64,000 nt of DNA, taken from positions 1 to 64,000 of the forward strand of contig NZ_WUAG01000002.1 in NCBI RefSeq assembly GCF_009828855.1, in the 5' to 3' direction. Every line of letters starts with the position of its first letter. The first letter of the stretch is position 1. Below, piece after piece: positions 7,946-18,204 of this stretch. This DNA comes from Psychromonas sp. L1A2 (GTDB lineage: Bacteria; Pseudomonadota; Gammaproteobacteria; Enterobacterales; Psychromonadaceae). The notes beneath the pieces were generated by a model. It saw only the letters and a list, made by a program, of their open reading frames with translations. It did not search any database and was not told the origin of the DNA. The translations under genes were made by a program, and so were the position numbers.

Positions 7946-9844
7946 CTAATTACCAACATTATATTCAATGTCTGCATTTGCTAATAGGTTAGTAACCAAT
8001 GCTTGATAAGTTGCTTCAGAAGTACTGCGCTCTAACATCGTAGTTAATTGCGTTTTAGTTTGTTCATTCGCAGTGCTCACATCAAGCTCAATAACCTCAG
8101 ACAGCTCAATCAATGCAAAATCATTTTGTGCAGTCACAACGTAATCACGTGTTACTTTATCAGCTTCAGGTTTTGCTAATTGGAATAAACGTTGAATCAC
8201 TTGTGTATCGTAATCACGACTATAACGAGCAAGTGTCAGCGGAGAGGTGAAAGAAATACCTTTCTCAGCTAACTCACTATCAATTGACTCACCAGCAGCT
8301 AATTTAGCCATTAAAGAATCAACAAACTGTTTTGCAGCTTCAGCTGATTTTTGTTCTTCAAGCTGTAATGTAATTTGTTCAGAAACTTCAGCTAACGGTT
8401 TAGTTGCTGCATCTTTATGATCTTTAATATGAACAACAATAGCTTGAGCATCACTCAATTCAATAACTTCAGAGTTCAAACCTTCACTACGGAAGTTTTC
8501 ATCAAATACTTGATTAAGCACTTTACTATCATTCAATGCCTCTGGTGCATCGTTAACTGAAAATAAACCACTTGTTTGTATATCAACAGCAACCTCAGCA
8601 GAAGCTTCTTCTAAGCTATCTGGAGATTCAAATGCAACTTCACTGAGACGTTGATATAAGTTGTCGTATAGCTCTTTAGTTTTTTCAGCTTTTAACGCAA
8701 CTTCAATTTGCGACTTAACTTCGCTTAAAGGCAATGTTTCAGTTTCTTGCGCTTCAATTAATTTGATGATGTGAAAACCAAATTCTGATTTAACAATATC
8801 AGAAACAGGATCTGCAGAAGTTAATGTGAACGCACTTTTATCAAATGCAGGATCCATCACTCCGCGTTCAAACCAATCTAATTCGCCGTTGTTTTTAGCA
8901 GAGTAAACATCTTCTGATTTAGTTTTCGCTAGCTCAGCAAAATCAGCACCAGCTTTAACTTCAGCTAAAATAGCTTCTGCTTTTTCTTTTGAAGCAGCTG
9001 AATCACCTTGAATAAAGATATGAGCAACTTTACGACGCTCTTGGCGTTGATATTCACCTTCATGTTGTTCGTAATAAGCTTGAATATCGGCATCGCTTAC
9101 TGTTACTTCTGAAGTTAATGATGCAGAATCAAGTAAAACATACTCAACATTAACTTGTTCTTCATCTTGGTATAACTCACTGTTATCCGCATAGAAAGCT
9201 TCAACTTCTTCAGGTGTAACTTCTTCAGTAGCAAGGAAGTCATCGCTTTTTATGTTTAAGATACGTGCAACACGTTTTTGGCCCTGCAATTGGCTTGCTT
9301 GATCGACTTCAGATGGCAAAACAAACTCACTACCAACGAGTGTTTCTAGTAACTGAATACGCACTAAATCAGTTTTGAAATTTTCACTAAACTGAGATGG
9401 AGATAAATTATTGTTACGTAACAATGATAAGTATAAGTTGTTATCAAATTTACCATCAACTTGGAAATCTGGTGTGTTACGAATCGCTTCTTTTACTTGT
9501 TCATCGCCAACACGTAATCCCATTTCTGCAACAGCTTGTGCAATCAAACGTTCAGTAATTAATGTTTGTGTTGCTTGAAAACGAACCTGTTGTGCAAAAT
9601 TTGGACTTGAAGCAATTAAATCAAATTGTTCGCCATATTGCTGTTGTAAGCGTGCTCTTTCATTTTGATAAGCTTGTTCAACACTTTGTTGCGAAATAGC
9701 TTCACCGTTAACAGTAACCGCAGCATTTTCAGATGTAGTCCCTAAATAACCACTCACCCCTGCTAACGCAAAAGAAAGTATGATGACAATCAAAATACTT
9801 TTAGCAACGACTCCTTGAGAGCCTTCGCGTAATCTTTCTAACAT
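7946..9844 (-). CDS. ppiD: Periplasmic folding chaperone PpiD (SurA/parvulin-like, membrane anchored)
   Basis: Assists folding of proteins emerging from the Sec translocon. The 632 residues fit the family (E. coli PpiD 623). A short cytoplasmic N-terminus (MLERLREGSQG) is followed by one membrane segment at about 16-34. Then comes a SurA-like N-terminal domain and a parvulin (PPIC) domain at about 265-360 containing ARKVAHIFI-like, ELDWFERGVMDPAFD and SEFGFHIIKL signatures. The C-terminal half is helical and charged. It follows hupB in the conserved lon-hupB-ppiD order. A hairpin between hupB and ppiD suggests partial uncoupling. Confidence 0.95.
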   Translation of the reverse strand: MLERLREGSQGVVAKSILIVIILSFALAGVSGYLGTTSENAAVTVNGEAISQQSVEQAYQNERARLQQQYGEQFDLIASSPNFAQQVRFQATQTLITERLIAQAVAEMGLRVGDEQVKEAIRNTPDFQVDGKFDNNLYLSLLRNNNLSPSQFSENFKTDLVRIQLLETLVGSEFVLPSEVDQASQLQGQKRVARILNIKSDDFLATEEVTPEEVEAFYADNSELYQDEEQVNVEYVLLDSASLTSEVTVSDADIQAYYEQHEGEYQRQERRKVAHIFIQGDSAASKEKAEAILAEVKAGADFAELAKTKSEDVYSAKNNGELDWFERGVMDPAFDKSAFTLTSADPVSDIVKSEFGFHIIKLIEAQETETLPLSEVKSQIEVALKAEKTKELYDNLYQRLSEVAFESPDSLEEASAEVAVDIQTSGLFSVNDAPEALNDSKVLNQVFDENFRSEGLNSEVIELSDAQAIVVHIKDHKDAATKPLAEVSEQITLQLEEQKSAEAAKQFVDSLMAKLAAGESIDSELAEKGISFTSPLTLARYSRDYDTQVIQRLFQLAKPEADKVTRDYVVTAQNDFALIELSEVIELDVSTANEQTKTQLTTMLERSTSEATYQALVTNLLANADIEYNVGN

Positions 9845-9870
9845 AATATTTACTCTTTAAGACTAAAAAC

Positions 9871-9896
9871 AAAAAAGCGCATCATAGGACGCGCTT
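9871..9896 (-). terminator. Terminator between hupB and ppiD
   Basis: Minus-strand stem AAGCGCGTC/GATGCGCTT (one G-U pair, 4-base loop) followed by TTTTTTG and TTTTT. It lies 27 bases after the hupB stop and just upstream of ppiD, so it may end hupB or attenuate read-through into ppiD. Confidence 0.75.
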
Positions 9897-9922
9897 AATG
9901 CATAACGGTGCTACAGAAACGA

Positions 9923-10198
9923 TTAAACGTTGATAGCATCTTTTAATGATTTACCAGCTTTAAATGCAGGTACTTTAGCAGCTGCGATTTGAATTGGTTC
10001 ATTAGTTTGTGGGTTACGACCTGTACGAGCAGCACGTTCTTTAACTGAGAAAGCACCAAAACCGATTAGAGATACGCTGTCGCCTTCAACTAAAGCAGTA
10101 GTTACACTATCGATGAATGCATCTAATGCACGACCAGCAGCAGCTTTAGAGATATCTGCGCTTTCTGCGATGTTATCGATTAATTGTCCTTTATTCAT
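9923..10198 (-). CDS. hupB: DNA-binding protein HU, beta-type subunit
   Basis: A small histone-like nucleoid protein that binds and bends DNA as a dimer. It has 91 residues (E. coli HupB 90), starting [21 protein letters not shown]. The HU signature runs [20 protein letters not shown], with the intercalating Pro in RNPQTNEP on the DNA-binding arm. AGGGGA lies upstream of the ATG. It sits between lon and ppiD as in E. coli and has a terminator immediately downstream. Its high expression is not directly visible, but a separate 150-base upstream region leaves room for its own promoter. Confidence 0.97.
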   Translation of the reverse strand: MNKGQLIDNIAESADISKAAAGRALDAFIDSVTTALVEGDSVSLIGFGAFSVKERAARTGRNPQTNEPIQIAAAKVPAFKAGKSLKDAINV

Positions 10199-10351
10199 TT
10201 GTAAATCCCCTGTCTATAATAAATTGGTGCTATTTTAATTTTGAATGGCACATAGTAAAAAACTTGAGCTAGGCTACTGCGGTATTCAAATTCAAGCAAG
10301 TAAATTTCAATAAAATTAGGTAGCTAGCCCAGATTGTATGCGATTAATCAC

Positions 10352-12709
10352 CTATTTGTCGGTTTTTCCAACAGAAAAACCTTTAATACTATCTTGTAAG
10401 GCGATTTCTAGTACTTCATCTATCCAACGTACTGGCTTAATTTCGAGTTGGTCCTTAATATTATCAGGGATTTCCTCTAAGTCACGCGTATTTTCAAATG
10501 GAATCAATACAGTTTTGATACCACCGCGTCGCGCAGCCAGTAATTTCTCTTTCAAACCACCAATAGGGAGTACTTCACCACGTAGCGTAATTTCACCTGT
10601 CATGGCGACATCAGCACGTACAGGAATGCCCGTTAAGCTTGATATTAGCACGGTACACATTGCCGCACCGGCGCTCGGTCCATCTTTAGGCGTAGCGCCC
10701 TCAGGAACGTGCACATGAATATCACGTTTTTCATGGAAGTCGCTATTAATACGCCATTCTTCTGCTTTTGCACGTACAACTGTCATTGCAGCTTGAATAG
10801 ACTCTTTCATTACATCGCCTAATGAACCAGTGTAAGTTAACTTACCTTTACCCGGTACAGAGGTAGCTTCGATAGTTAATAAATCACCACCAACTGATGT
10901 CCATGCAAGTCCTGTCACTTGACCCACTTGATTTGCAGAATCAGCTTTACCAAAGTCATAGCGACGAACACCTAAATAATCTTTCAAATTATCAATAGTG
11001 ACATCTATTTTTTTCAGCTTTTTATCTAATAAAATATCTTTCACTACTTTACGACAAATCTTAGAAATCTCACGCTCTAAAGCACGAACGCCAGCTTCAC
11101 GCGTGTAGTAACGAACAATACCGATAATAGCGCTATCATCAATTGATATTTCAGATTCTTTTAACCCATTACGCTTAATTTGTTTGCTTAATAAATGTCC
11201 ATTAGCAATGTTAAGTTTTTCATCTTCTGTATAACCCGATAAATGAATCACTTCCATACGGTCTAATAATGGACCAGGAATATTCATTGAGTTTGACGTT
11301 GCAACAAACATGACGTCAGACAAGTCATAATCAACTTCAAGATAATGGTCATTAAAACTGTTATTTTGTTCTGGATCTAATACTTCTAATAAAGCAGAAG
11401 CGGGATCACCACGCATATCAGATGCCATTTTATCAATTTCATCTAATAAGAATAATGGGTTTTTAACGCCAACTTTAGTCATCTTCTGAATTAACTTACC
11501 AGGCAATGAACCAATGTAAGTACGACGATGTCCACGGATCTCAGCTTCATCACGAACGCCACCCAATGCCATACGAACATATTTACGACCTGTAGAACGC
11601 GCGATAGATTGACCTAAAGACGTTTTACCAACACCAGGAGGACCCACTAAACATAAGATAGGACCTTTTAGTTTATTAATACGTGTTTGAACGGCTAAAT
11701 ACTCTAAGATACGTTCTTTCACTTTTTCAAGACCGTAATGATCTTCGTCTAATATTTCTTGTGCTTTTGCTAAGTTCTTTTTAACAGGACTACGCTTCTT
11801 CCAAGGTACATTGACTAAGCTTTCAATATAAGTACGAATAACGCTTGCTTCTGATGACATTGGCGACATCATTTTTAACTTTTTAAGCTCAGATATTGCT
11901 TTTTCTTTCGCTTCTTCAGACATGCCAGCAGCTTCGATCTTATCGGCTAATTGATCAAGATCGCTTTGCCCTTCTTCGCTATCACCTAACTCTTTTTGAA
12001 TCGCTTTCATTTGCTCGTTAAGGTAATACTCACGTTGGCTACGTTCCATCTGCTTTTTAACACGGCTACGAATGCGCTTTTCAACTTTTAGAATATCTTC
12101 TTCATTTTCCATCATACCCATCAGGTATTCAAAACGTTCTGTAACATTCGTAAGTTCTAGTGCCGTTTGTTTATCTTCTAAACTTAATGGCATATGTGCA
12201 GCAATCGTATCCGCAAGACGTTCTGGTTCATCGATACCATTAACCGATGCAAGTACTTCAGGTGGAATCTTTTTATTAAGTTTAATATAAGATTCAAACT
12301 GCCCTAATACACTTCGAATAAGTGCTTCTTCTTCTTTATCATCAACGCCTTCACTTTCTAACAGCTCAATCTCTGAAAAGAAATACTCTTCGTTTTCGAT
12401 ATTGCGAAGAATATTCGCACGTTGCACACCTTCTACTAATACTTTCACAGTACCGTCAGGTAGTTTTAATAGTTGTAAAATATTAGCAACCGTACCAACC
12501 GTGTATAAATCTTCTATTTTAGGATCGTCTAAAGAAGCTTCAGTTTGTGCAACTAATAATACTTTTTTACCCTGCTCCATCGCAGCTTCTAGGCAGCTAA
12601 TTGATTTTTTTCTGCCAACAAATAATGGAATAACCATATGCGGATAAACGACAACATCACGAAGTGGTAAGACAGGTAACGTCAACAGCTGATCTGTTTC
12701 TAATTTCAT
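10352..12709 (-). CDS. lon: ATP-dependent protease La
   Basis: A cytosolic AAA+ serine protease that removes damaged and regulatory proteins. It has 785 residues (E. coli 784). An N-terminal substrate-binding domain (LPVLPLRDVVVYPHMVIPL) and a coiled region lead to the Walker A motif GPPGVGKTS near 356-364 and Walker B LFLLDEIDKM. The sensor region follows, then the C-terminal protease domain with DGPSAGAAM holding the catalytic Ser (about 679) and the Lys in the GGLKEKLLAA context (about 722). It is transcribed on the minus strand behind a sigma32-type promoter at 12811-12836, with an approximately 100-base leader, and is separated from clpX by a terminator. Confidence 0.98.
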   Translation of the reverse strand: MKLETDQLLTLPVLPLRDVVVYPHMVIPLFVGRKKSISCLEAAMEQGKKVLLVAQTEASLDDPKIEDLYTVGTVANILQLLKLPDGTVKVLVEGVQRANILRNIENEEYFFSEIELLESEGVDDKEEEALIRSVLGQFESYIKLNKKIPPEVLASVNGIDEPERLADTIAAHMPLSLEDKQTALELTNVTERFEYLMGMMENEEDILKVEKRIRSRVKKQMERSQREYYLNEQMKAIQKELGDSEEGQSDLDQLADKIEAAGMSEEAKEKAISELKKLKMMSPMSSEASVIRTYIESLVNVPWKKRSPVKKNLAKAQEILDEDHYGLEKVKERILEYLAVQTRINKLKGPILCLVGPPGVGKTSLGQSIARSTGRKYVRMALGGVRDEAEIRGHRRTYIGSLPGKLIQKMTKVGVKNPLFLLDEIDKMASDMRGDPASALLEVLDPEQNNSFNDHYLEVDYDLSDVMFVATSNSMNIPGPLLDRMEVIHLSGYTEDEKLNIANGHLLSKQIKRNGLKESEISIDDSAIIGIVRYYTREAGVRALEREISKICRKVVKDILLDKKLKKIDVTIDNLKDYLGVRRYDFGKADSANQVGQVTGLAWTSVGGDLLTIEATSVPGKGKLTYTGSLGDVMKESIQAAMTVVRAKAEEWRINSDFHEKRDIHVHVPEGATPKDGPSAGAAMCTVLISSLTGIPVRADVAMTGEITLRGEVLPIGGLKEKLLAARRGGIKTVLIPFENTRDLEEIPDNIKDQLEIKPVRWIDEVLEIALQDSIKGFSVGKTDK

Positions 12710-12810
12710 ATTGTCTCCGGAAAAGAATTGAAAATTAATTCATCAATAATCACCAGTCTATAAAGTTTATTATTTAACTGATGATAAAAATATTTTAAGT
12801 TAGTTTAATA

Positions 12811-12836
12811 CTGGGGATGGTTTGTTTTTTTTCAAG
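12811..12836 (-). promoter_or_regulatory. Heat-shock (sigma32) promoter of lon
   Basis: The minus strand reads CTTGAAA (12836-12830), a 13-base spacer, then CCCCAG (12816-12811). The sigma32 consensus is CTTGAAA-N13-15-CCCCATNT. It lies about 100 bases upstream of the lon ATG and downstream of the clpX terminator, so it should drive lon under heat shock. Confidence 0.8.
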
Positions 12837-12845
12837 CATTTAAAC

Positions 12846-12876
12846 AAAAAAAGAGAGCATAAAGCTCTCTTTTTTT
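12846..12876 (-). terminator. Terminator between clpX and lon
   Basis: Inverted repeat AGAGAGC/GCTCTCT (12852-12870) extended by A and T runs on both sides. It lies just after the clpX stop codon and before the lon promoter. Confidence 0.88.
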
Positions 12877-12896
12877 ATGATACAGCGATTAATTGC

Positions 12897-14192
12897 TTAT
12901 TTATCAGACGATACGAGCTTATTTTCTTCTTCTGAGTAAATTAATAATGGCGATGCGTCACCTAAAATAACATTCTCATCAACCACTACTTTGCTTACAT
13001 TTTCAACAGAAGGTAAGTCATACATAGTATCGAGTAATACCGCTTCAACGATAGAACGCAAACCACGAGCACCGGTTTTACGGCTCATTGCTTTCTTAGC
13101 CATCGCCGTTAATGCTTCTGGGCGGAACTCAAGTTCTACATCTTCTAAGCCAAATAAAGCAGCATATTGTTTAGTAATTGCATTTTTAGGTGCAGTTAAA
13201 ATTTCAACTAATGCTTCTTCATCTAATTCAGTTAATGTTGCAACAACAGGCAAACGACCGATAAATTCAGGAATTAAACCATACTTTGCTAAATCTTGAG
13301 GTTCAACTTTCTTGAACGTATCGCTCAACGAATCTTTGTTGTCTTTGTCTTTAACCGTTGCGCCAAAACCAATACCAGCACCCGTATCAATACGTTGTTC
13401 AATAATGCTATCTAAACCAGAGAATGCACCACCACAGATAAATAATATCTTAGACGTATCAACTTGAATAAACTCTTGATTTGGATGCTTACGTCCACCT
13501 TGTGGCGGAATAGAAGCAACAGTACCTTCAATGAGTTTTAATAGAGCTTGTTGAACACCTTCACCAGATACATCACGTGTGATTGATGGATTCTCAGATT
13601 TACGCGTAATTTTATCGATTTCATCAATATAGATGATACCGCGTTGCGCTTTCTCAGGATCGTAATCACATTTCTGTAATAGTTTCTGAATGATATTTTC
13701 AACATCCTCACCAACATAACCAGCTTCAGTTAATGTTGTTGCATCTGCCATAGTAAAAGGTACGTCTAATAACCTTGCCATTGTTTCAGCGAGTAATGTT
13801 TTACCACTACCTGTTGGGCCAATTAACAAAATGTTAGATTTACTTAACTCTACACCGTCAGCCATATCACCGTACTTCAAGCGTTTATAATGATTATAAA
13901 CAGCAACAGATAGCACTTTTTTTGCTAAATCTTGACCAATAACATAATCATCTAATGAAGCACGAATCTCATGTGGTGTTGGTAATTTTTTCTTACTATT
14001 ATTCGTTTCAACAGTACTTGTAAGTTCTGCTATTTCTTCTTTAATGATGTCATCACAAAGATCAACACACTCGTTACAAATATAGACAGAAGGTCCAGCA
14101 ATTAATTTTTTAACTTCATGCTGACTTTTACCACAGAACGAACAATACAATAAACTGCTGTTATCAGCATCATTGTTGTTTTTATCCGACAT
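12897..14192 (-). CDS. clpX: ClpX ATPase, unfoldase subunit of ClpXP
   Basis: Recognises, unfolds and feeds substrates to ClpP. The 431 residues include an N-terminal zinc-binding domain ([10 protein letters not shown] at about 15-24 and [10 protein letters not shown] at about 37-46, four Cys). The AAA+ module has Walker [13 protein letters not shown], Walker [11 protein letters not shown] and the pore loop [10 protein letters not shown]. The IGF loop for ClpP docking appears as GIGFGA. The C-terminal small domain contains [14 protein letters not shown] with the sensor-2 Arg. It lies 18 bases after clpP, forming a clpP-clpX operon. Confidence 0.98.
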   Translation of the reverse strand: MSDKNNNDADNSSLLYCSFCGKSQHEVKKLIAGPSVYICNECVDLCDDIIKEEIAELTSTVETNNSKKKLPTPHEIRASLDDYVIGQDLAKKVLSVAVYNHYKRLKYGDMADGVELSKSNILLIGPTGSGKTLLAETMARLLDVPFTMADATTLTEAGYVGEDVENIIQKLLQKCDYDPEKAQRGIIYIDEIDKITRKSENPSITRDVSGEGVQQALLKLIEGTVASIPPQGGRKHPNQEFIQVDTSKILFICGGAFSGLDSIIEQRIDTGAGIGFGATVKDKDNKDSLSDTFKKVEPQDLAKYGLIPEFIGRLPVVATLTELDEEALVEILTAPKNAITKQYAALFGLEDVELEFRPEALTAMAKKAMSRKTGARGLRSIVEAVLLDTMYDLPSVENVSKVVVDENVILGDASPLLIYSEEENKLVSSDK

Positions 14193-14210
14193 AATTATAG
14201 ATATCCTTAA

Positions 14211-14834
14211 TTATATTCTACGAGTTAAGACTGAATCGACAATACCATAATCAACTGCTTCTTGAGCTCGCATAAAGTTATCGCGGTCAGTATCACGAGC
14301 AATAACTTCAATATCTTTACCCGTATGGAATGCTAATAACTCATTCATACGCTGTTTTGTTGCAATAATTTCTTTAGCATGGATTTCAAAATCAGATGCC
14401 TGACCTTGGAAACCACCTAATGGTTGGTGAATCATAACCTTAGCATTAGGTAAAACGTGACGCTTACCTTCCGCACCACTTGCTAATAAGAATGCGCCCA
14501 TACTCGCAGCCATTCCCATACAAATAGTACTTACATCAGGTTTAATAAACTGCATAGTATCGTAAATGGCCATACCAGCGCTAATTGAACCACCTGGAGA
14601 ATTAATATAAATGTAAATATCTTTTTCTGTGCTTTCTGATTCTAAGAACAATAATTGTGCAGTAATCAGATTCGCCATGTGATCTTCAACAGGGCCTGTT
14701 AAAAAGATAACTCGCTCTTTTAATAGTCGAGAATAGATATCATATGAACGCTCACCTTTTGCTGTTTGTTCAACAACCATAGGGATAAGCGCGTTACTGA
14801 TTTGTTCCGTATTTCCAGCAAATGGGTTGGTCAT
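14211..14834 (-). CDS. clpP: ClpP protease, proteolytic subunit
   Basis: A serine peptidase that forms the tetradecameric chamber of ClpXP/ClpAP. It has 207 residues (E. coli 207). The catalytic triad is in the canonical places: Ser111 in GMAASMGAF, His136 in VMIHQPLGG, Asp185 in DTDRDNFM. The short N-terminus before [10 protein letters not shown] corresponds to the cleaved propeptide. It is co-transcribed with clpX (18-base gap) and separated from tig by a hairpin terminator. Confidence 0.98.
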   Translation of the reverse strand: MTNPFAGNTEQISNALIPMVVEQTAKGERSYDIYSRLLKERVIFLTGPVEDHMANLITAQLLFLESESTEKDIYIYINSPGGSISAGMAIYDTMQFIKPDVSTICMGMAASMGAFLLASGAEGKRHVLPNAKVMIHQPLGGFQGQASDFEIHAKEIIATKQRMNELLAFHTGKDIEVIARDTDRDNFMRAQEAVDYGIVDSVLTRRI

Positions 14835-14875
14835 ATTCCATCCTAATTATTTGTTTTTATTATATATACTAAAAA

Positions 14876-14910
14876 TGAAAATGGCCCGAGTGAAATCACT
14901 CGAGCCATCA
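14876..14910 (-). terminator. Terminator between tig and clpP
   Basis: Minus-strand stem ATGGCTCGAGTGA/TCACTCGGGCCAT (14881-14907, one G-U pair) followed by TTTTCATTTTT. It lies 40 bases after the tig stop codon. Confidence 0.8.
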
Positions 14911-14948
14911 AAATGCATAACCAATTGAATTAATAGTTTAATAAACTA

Positions 14949-16256
14949 TTAAGCAGCAGGTTTATTCATCACTTCGTCGAAAGATTTCTTCACTTCAGTT
15001 ACTTTAGCTTTTTCAATGATAAAATCAACTGCTTGCTCTTCTAATGCAACATTTTCCATGTTTTGCATTAGCTCTTTGTTGTTTTTGTAGTACTCAACAA
15101 CTTCAGCAGGATTTTCGTAAGCAGAAGCCGCATTTTCAATTAGAGAAGCCACTTTATCTTGGTCAACTTTTAATTCGTTAACTTTAATTACTTCACCTAG
15201 TAAAAGACCTACTTTAACGCGCTTTTCAGCTTGTTCAGTAAATAATTCAGCAGGTAATTCTGGTAAGTTATTTGGATCCATTTGCTTACCGTAACGTTCC
15301 ATAGCTTGTTTACGTAAAACGTTAACTTCACCATCGACTAATGCTTTAGGCACTTCGATTTCGTTATTTTCAACTAATGCAGTTAATACGTTGTCTTTCG
15401 CAGTATTTTTCAATACTTGGTCAAGTTCACGTTGCATGTTTTTCTTAACGTCTTCTTTAAGTGCTTCTAAATCACCGCTTTCAACGCCGAATTTTTTAAC
15501 AAATTCTTCAGTTAACTCAGGTAAGATTTGCTCTTCAACTTTCGTTAAGTTGATTTTAAACTGTGCAACTTTACCTTTCAATTCTTCTGCATGGTAATCT
15601 TCAGGGAAAGTAACATCGATGTTGAACTCTTCACCTGCTTTTTTACCAACGATGCCTGTTTCAAAACCAGGAATCATACGCTCACTACCTAGTACGATTT
15701 GGAAACCTTCAGCTTTACCGCCTTCGAAAACTTCACCGTCGATAGAACCTTCAAAATCAACCGTTACTTGGTCATCATTTTTTGAGTCACGTGCTACGTC
15801 TTTCCATTCAGCGTGTTGCTTTTGTAGTGTTACTAACATGTTATCTAAGTCAGCATCTTCAATTGTTGTTGCAACAGTATCTACAGCTAAAGAGTCTAAT
15901 GCTGTTAATGCTACTTCTGGGTAAACTTCAAATGTTGCAGTGAAAACGAAATCTTCACCTTTCTTGCGAGCAAGAGGAGCAACAGCAGGCGCACCAGCTG
16001 GGTTTAATTTTTCAGCTACGATTGCTTCGTAAAAGTTGCGTTGCATGATTTCGCCGCCAACTTCTTGTTCAACAGCAGCACCAAAACGCTTAGCTATAAC
16101 TGATGCAGGTACTTTACCAGGACGGAAGCCATCAACACGTTGTGTTTTAGATAGATGACGTAGACGAGCATCAAATTCTTTATCGAATGCTTCAGCGGCA
16201 ACAGTAATTGTTAATACGCGCTCTAGACCTTGTGTAGATTCAACAGAAACTTGCAT
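14949..16256 (-). CDS. tig: Trigger factor, ribosome-associated chaperone and prolyl isomerase
   Basis: Binds ribosomal protein L23 at the peptide exit tunnel and holds nascent chains. It has 435 residues (E. coli 432). The N-terminal ribosome-binding domain carries the signature [17 protein letters not shown] at about 43-59. The FKBP-type isomerase domain ([21 protein letters not shown] to [15 protein letters not shown]) spans about 150-245. The helical C-terminal domain ends in a low-complexity tail. It is the first gene of the conserved tig-clpP-clpX-lon-hupB-ppiD block. A promoter candidate lies about 170 bases upstream. Confidence 0.98.
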   Translation of the reverse strand: MQVSVESTQGLERVLTITVAAEAFDKEFDARLRHLSKTQRVDGFRPGKVPASVIAKRFGAAVEQEVGGEIMQRNFYEAIVAEKLNPAGAPAVAPLARKKGEDFVFTATFEVYPEVALTALDSLAVDTVATTIEDADLDNMLVTLQKQHAEWKDVARDSKNDDQVTVDFEGSIDGEVFEGGKAEGFQIVLGSERMIPGFETGIVGKKAGEEFNIDVTFPEDYHAEELKGKVAQFKINLTKVEEQILPELTEEFVKKFGVESGDLEALKEDVKKNMQRELDQVLKNTAKDNVLTALVENNEIEVPKALVDGEVNVLRKQAMERYGKQMDPNNLPELPAELFTEQAEKRVKVGLLLGEVIKVNELKVDQDKVASLIENAASAYENPAEVVEYYKNNKELMQNMENVALEEQAVDFIIEKAKVTEVKKSFDEVMNKPAA

Positions 16257-16424
16257 TTTATTTCCTTTATCTTTTACGTTAAAAATTGTTTTTACTGATA
16301 AAAAGTGTTGTTTTTTCGTTCACTTTCATCACTAAGGTGTATTTGCTTGGACTACCGCATTATAAAAATGACACCTTAATTAAAAATTAGTTTGTAATTT
16401 CTATGGTGAAATTTAAGACGCGCC

Positions 16425-16453
16425 ATTATAGACACTGTTATAGCGTTAGTCGA
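16425..16453 (-). promoter_or_regulatory. Candidate sigma70 promoter of tig
   Basis: The minus strand shows TCGACT (16453-16448; 4 of 6 matches to TTGACA), a 17-base spacer and a perfect TATAAT (16430-16425) followed by GGCGCG. It lies about 170 bases upstream of the tig start. The perfect -10 and correct spacing support it; the -35 is weaker. Confidence 0.6.
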
Positions 16454-16827
16454 TAGGCAGTCCATAGGAAAAACGACATGCAAGCTCTATTTTTGTAGAT
16501 CCGTCTCTATTTCGTACAATTAACGTTTAATTTTTAACAAAAATAAACCTGATTATTTCATTAACCATAATCACATTGGTTGATAATCAAACGATTTTTA
16601 TTTAAGAATGAAATGCTAAAGTAAAAAGAAGTGATAAAGTATTAAACAAAAATGACTATAAAGCACACAAAATGGCTTCAGTTTTAGTAGATAAGTAAAT
16701 ATCAAAATGTTCATGCTAAAAGATAGCAATAAACAATGACATAACGTTAATGGCAGATTATTTGCTTTGATAAGGTTATTGCAAATTGGATACTTTATAT
16801 AGGTGCATTTACATACCCATTACCATT

Positions 16828-16896
16828 CAGTAATCAGTAATCAGTAATCAGTAATCAGTAATCAGTAATCAGTAATCAGTAATCAGTAATCAGTAA
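16828..16896. repeat. Heptanucleotide tandem repeat (CAGTAAT)n
   Basis: Nine perfect copies of CAGTAAT plus a partial tenth (69 bases) lie in the gap between tig and the marC-like gene. The rest of the 16257-17130 gap has no supported gene. Only the tig promoter and this microsatellite stand out. Confidence 0.95.
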
Positions 16897-17130
16897 AGTG
16901 AACAGAAGCTAGGCAGAAAGTGAAAGTTATAACGGCTTAAATAGACACTTTCTAACAATGAAGATGTTTATTTCACTGCTTCTCCTCTGAGCCGTTAGCT
17001 TAAAAACCAACGCTGCGGTGCAACCTTCAATAAGGACTAGCCATTATCATCAAGTTACGCCTTGATTTGGAGTGCAAGTTAACGACTGAACAAAGCACCT
17101 TGAACGCTAACGGGAATATTATGGAAAATA

Positions 17131-17162
17131 ATCACTAGTGTCGCTTTATAAACACCAGTGAT
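17131..17162 (-). terminator. Probable terminator of the marC-like gene
   Basis: Minus-strand hairpin ATCACTGGTGT/ACACTAGTGAT (one G-U pair, 10-base loop) followed by TATTTT, starting 16 bases after the stop codon. The mismatch is a G-U pair only on the minus strand, which supports that orientation. Confidence 0.6.
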
Positions 17163-17177
17163 GTCATTAATGGTCAT

Positions 17178-17813
17178 TTAGTGAAGTAATAACGACTCAA
17201 CAAAAAAGCCTTGAATGCCTGAGAATACAATTTGTGCACCAATAGCCGATACGAATAAACCCGTTATTTTTGGTAACACTTCTAAACCTTGTTGCCCAAG
17301 TAAACGCTGTATTTTACTTGAAAAGAGTAAAACAATAGCTAATGAGGCAACAGCAGCAAACAATGATAAACAAACAATCACCGTATCCATCACGCCGTTT
17401 AATTCTGCTCCCATTACCATTAAAATACCAATCAGACCTGGGCCAACAGTGACGGGAATGGCCAACGGCACTATCGCAAAGTCAGCGCTACGCTTAATGG
17501 TATTTTCAGGGCCTTCTGGCACTTCAGTTCCGCCTTTAATCATTTCCAATGCACTTAAAAATAATACAGTACCGGCGCCGATTTTAAAGGCATCTAAAGT
17601 AATGCCAAATAAGCTGAAAATATACTGTCCAAAAACAAGGAAAACTAAGCTAATAATCACCACCGTCACGCTCAATTTTAAAATCACCTTCTTCTTTTCA
17701 GATGAACTTAATTTTTTGCCTAAAATCAGGAAAACAGACAACACAAAAAAGGGTGTCATCATAAAAAATAGTTTTAAATATAGGGTAAAAAAGTGTTCCA
17801 TTTGCAATCTCAT
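17178..17813 (-). CDS. MarC family (UPF0056) inner-membrane protein
   Basis: 211 residues with about six hydrophobic segments. The beginning (LKLFFMMTPFFVLSVFLIL) and the motif FKIGAGTVLFLSALEMI, followed by FAIVPLAIPVTVGPGLIG, are typical of MarC/YchE-type proteins. These are integral inner-membrane proteins of unclear transport function, and the old link to multiple antibiotic resistance is not supported. The frame can start at 17813, but the ATG at 17801 (MEHFFTLYL) has a better-placed GAG upstream and gives 207 residues. I favour the shorter form. It stands alone on the minus strand. Confidence 0.85.
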   Translation of the reverse strand: MRLQMEHFFTLYLKLFFMMTPFFVLSVFLILGKKLSSSEKKKVILKLSVTVVIISLVFLVFGQYIFSLFGITLDAFKIGAGTVLFLSALEMIKGGTEVPEGPENTIKRSADFAIVPLAIPVTVGPGLIGILMVMGAELNGVMDTVIVCLSLFAAVASLAIVLLFSSKIQRLLGQQGLEVLPKITGLFVSAIGAQIVFSGIQGFFVESLLLH

Positions 17814-18204
17814 TAACAGTATAAAAGTGGCTTAAATTCACGACTAGGAATTTTCAGCGCGATGCTAACACAGAGTGATTTATAAGATCTGAACTATTTT
17901 ACAAAAAACTAATTTTCGATGATCGGTTTATGATTAAAATCATAAAAAAACCACTACTTTGGTATTTAAACAACTGATATAAAATAAATAGAGAAGGAAA
18001 TAGAGAGGGGCTTTAATAAATAAAATTTAAAATCTTTTATTTCGATATAGCAATCACCATTAAAACACTTTGATTCAGATAATAAGTACATAACTTAAAA
18101 TAGCTAAATAACTAAATAACTAAATAACTAAATAACTAAATGTCAGTCTTTCAATTGTAAAAGCCACATAAAGGTTAACTGAAGTTTATTACTATCTCTT
18201 ATTA
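17814..18204. other. Intergenic region with an octanucleotide repeat
   Basis: No gene is supported. At 18105-18141 there are 4.6 perfect copies of TAAATAAC. The remainder is AT-rich and featureless apart from the presumed promoter of the marC-like gene. Confidence 0.7.

Noticed and set aside
16828-16896. CRISPR array
   Set aside because: The repeat is a direct 7-base tandem unit without unique spacers, so it is a microsatellite.
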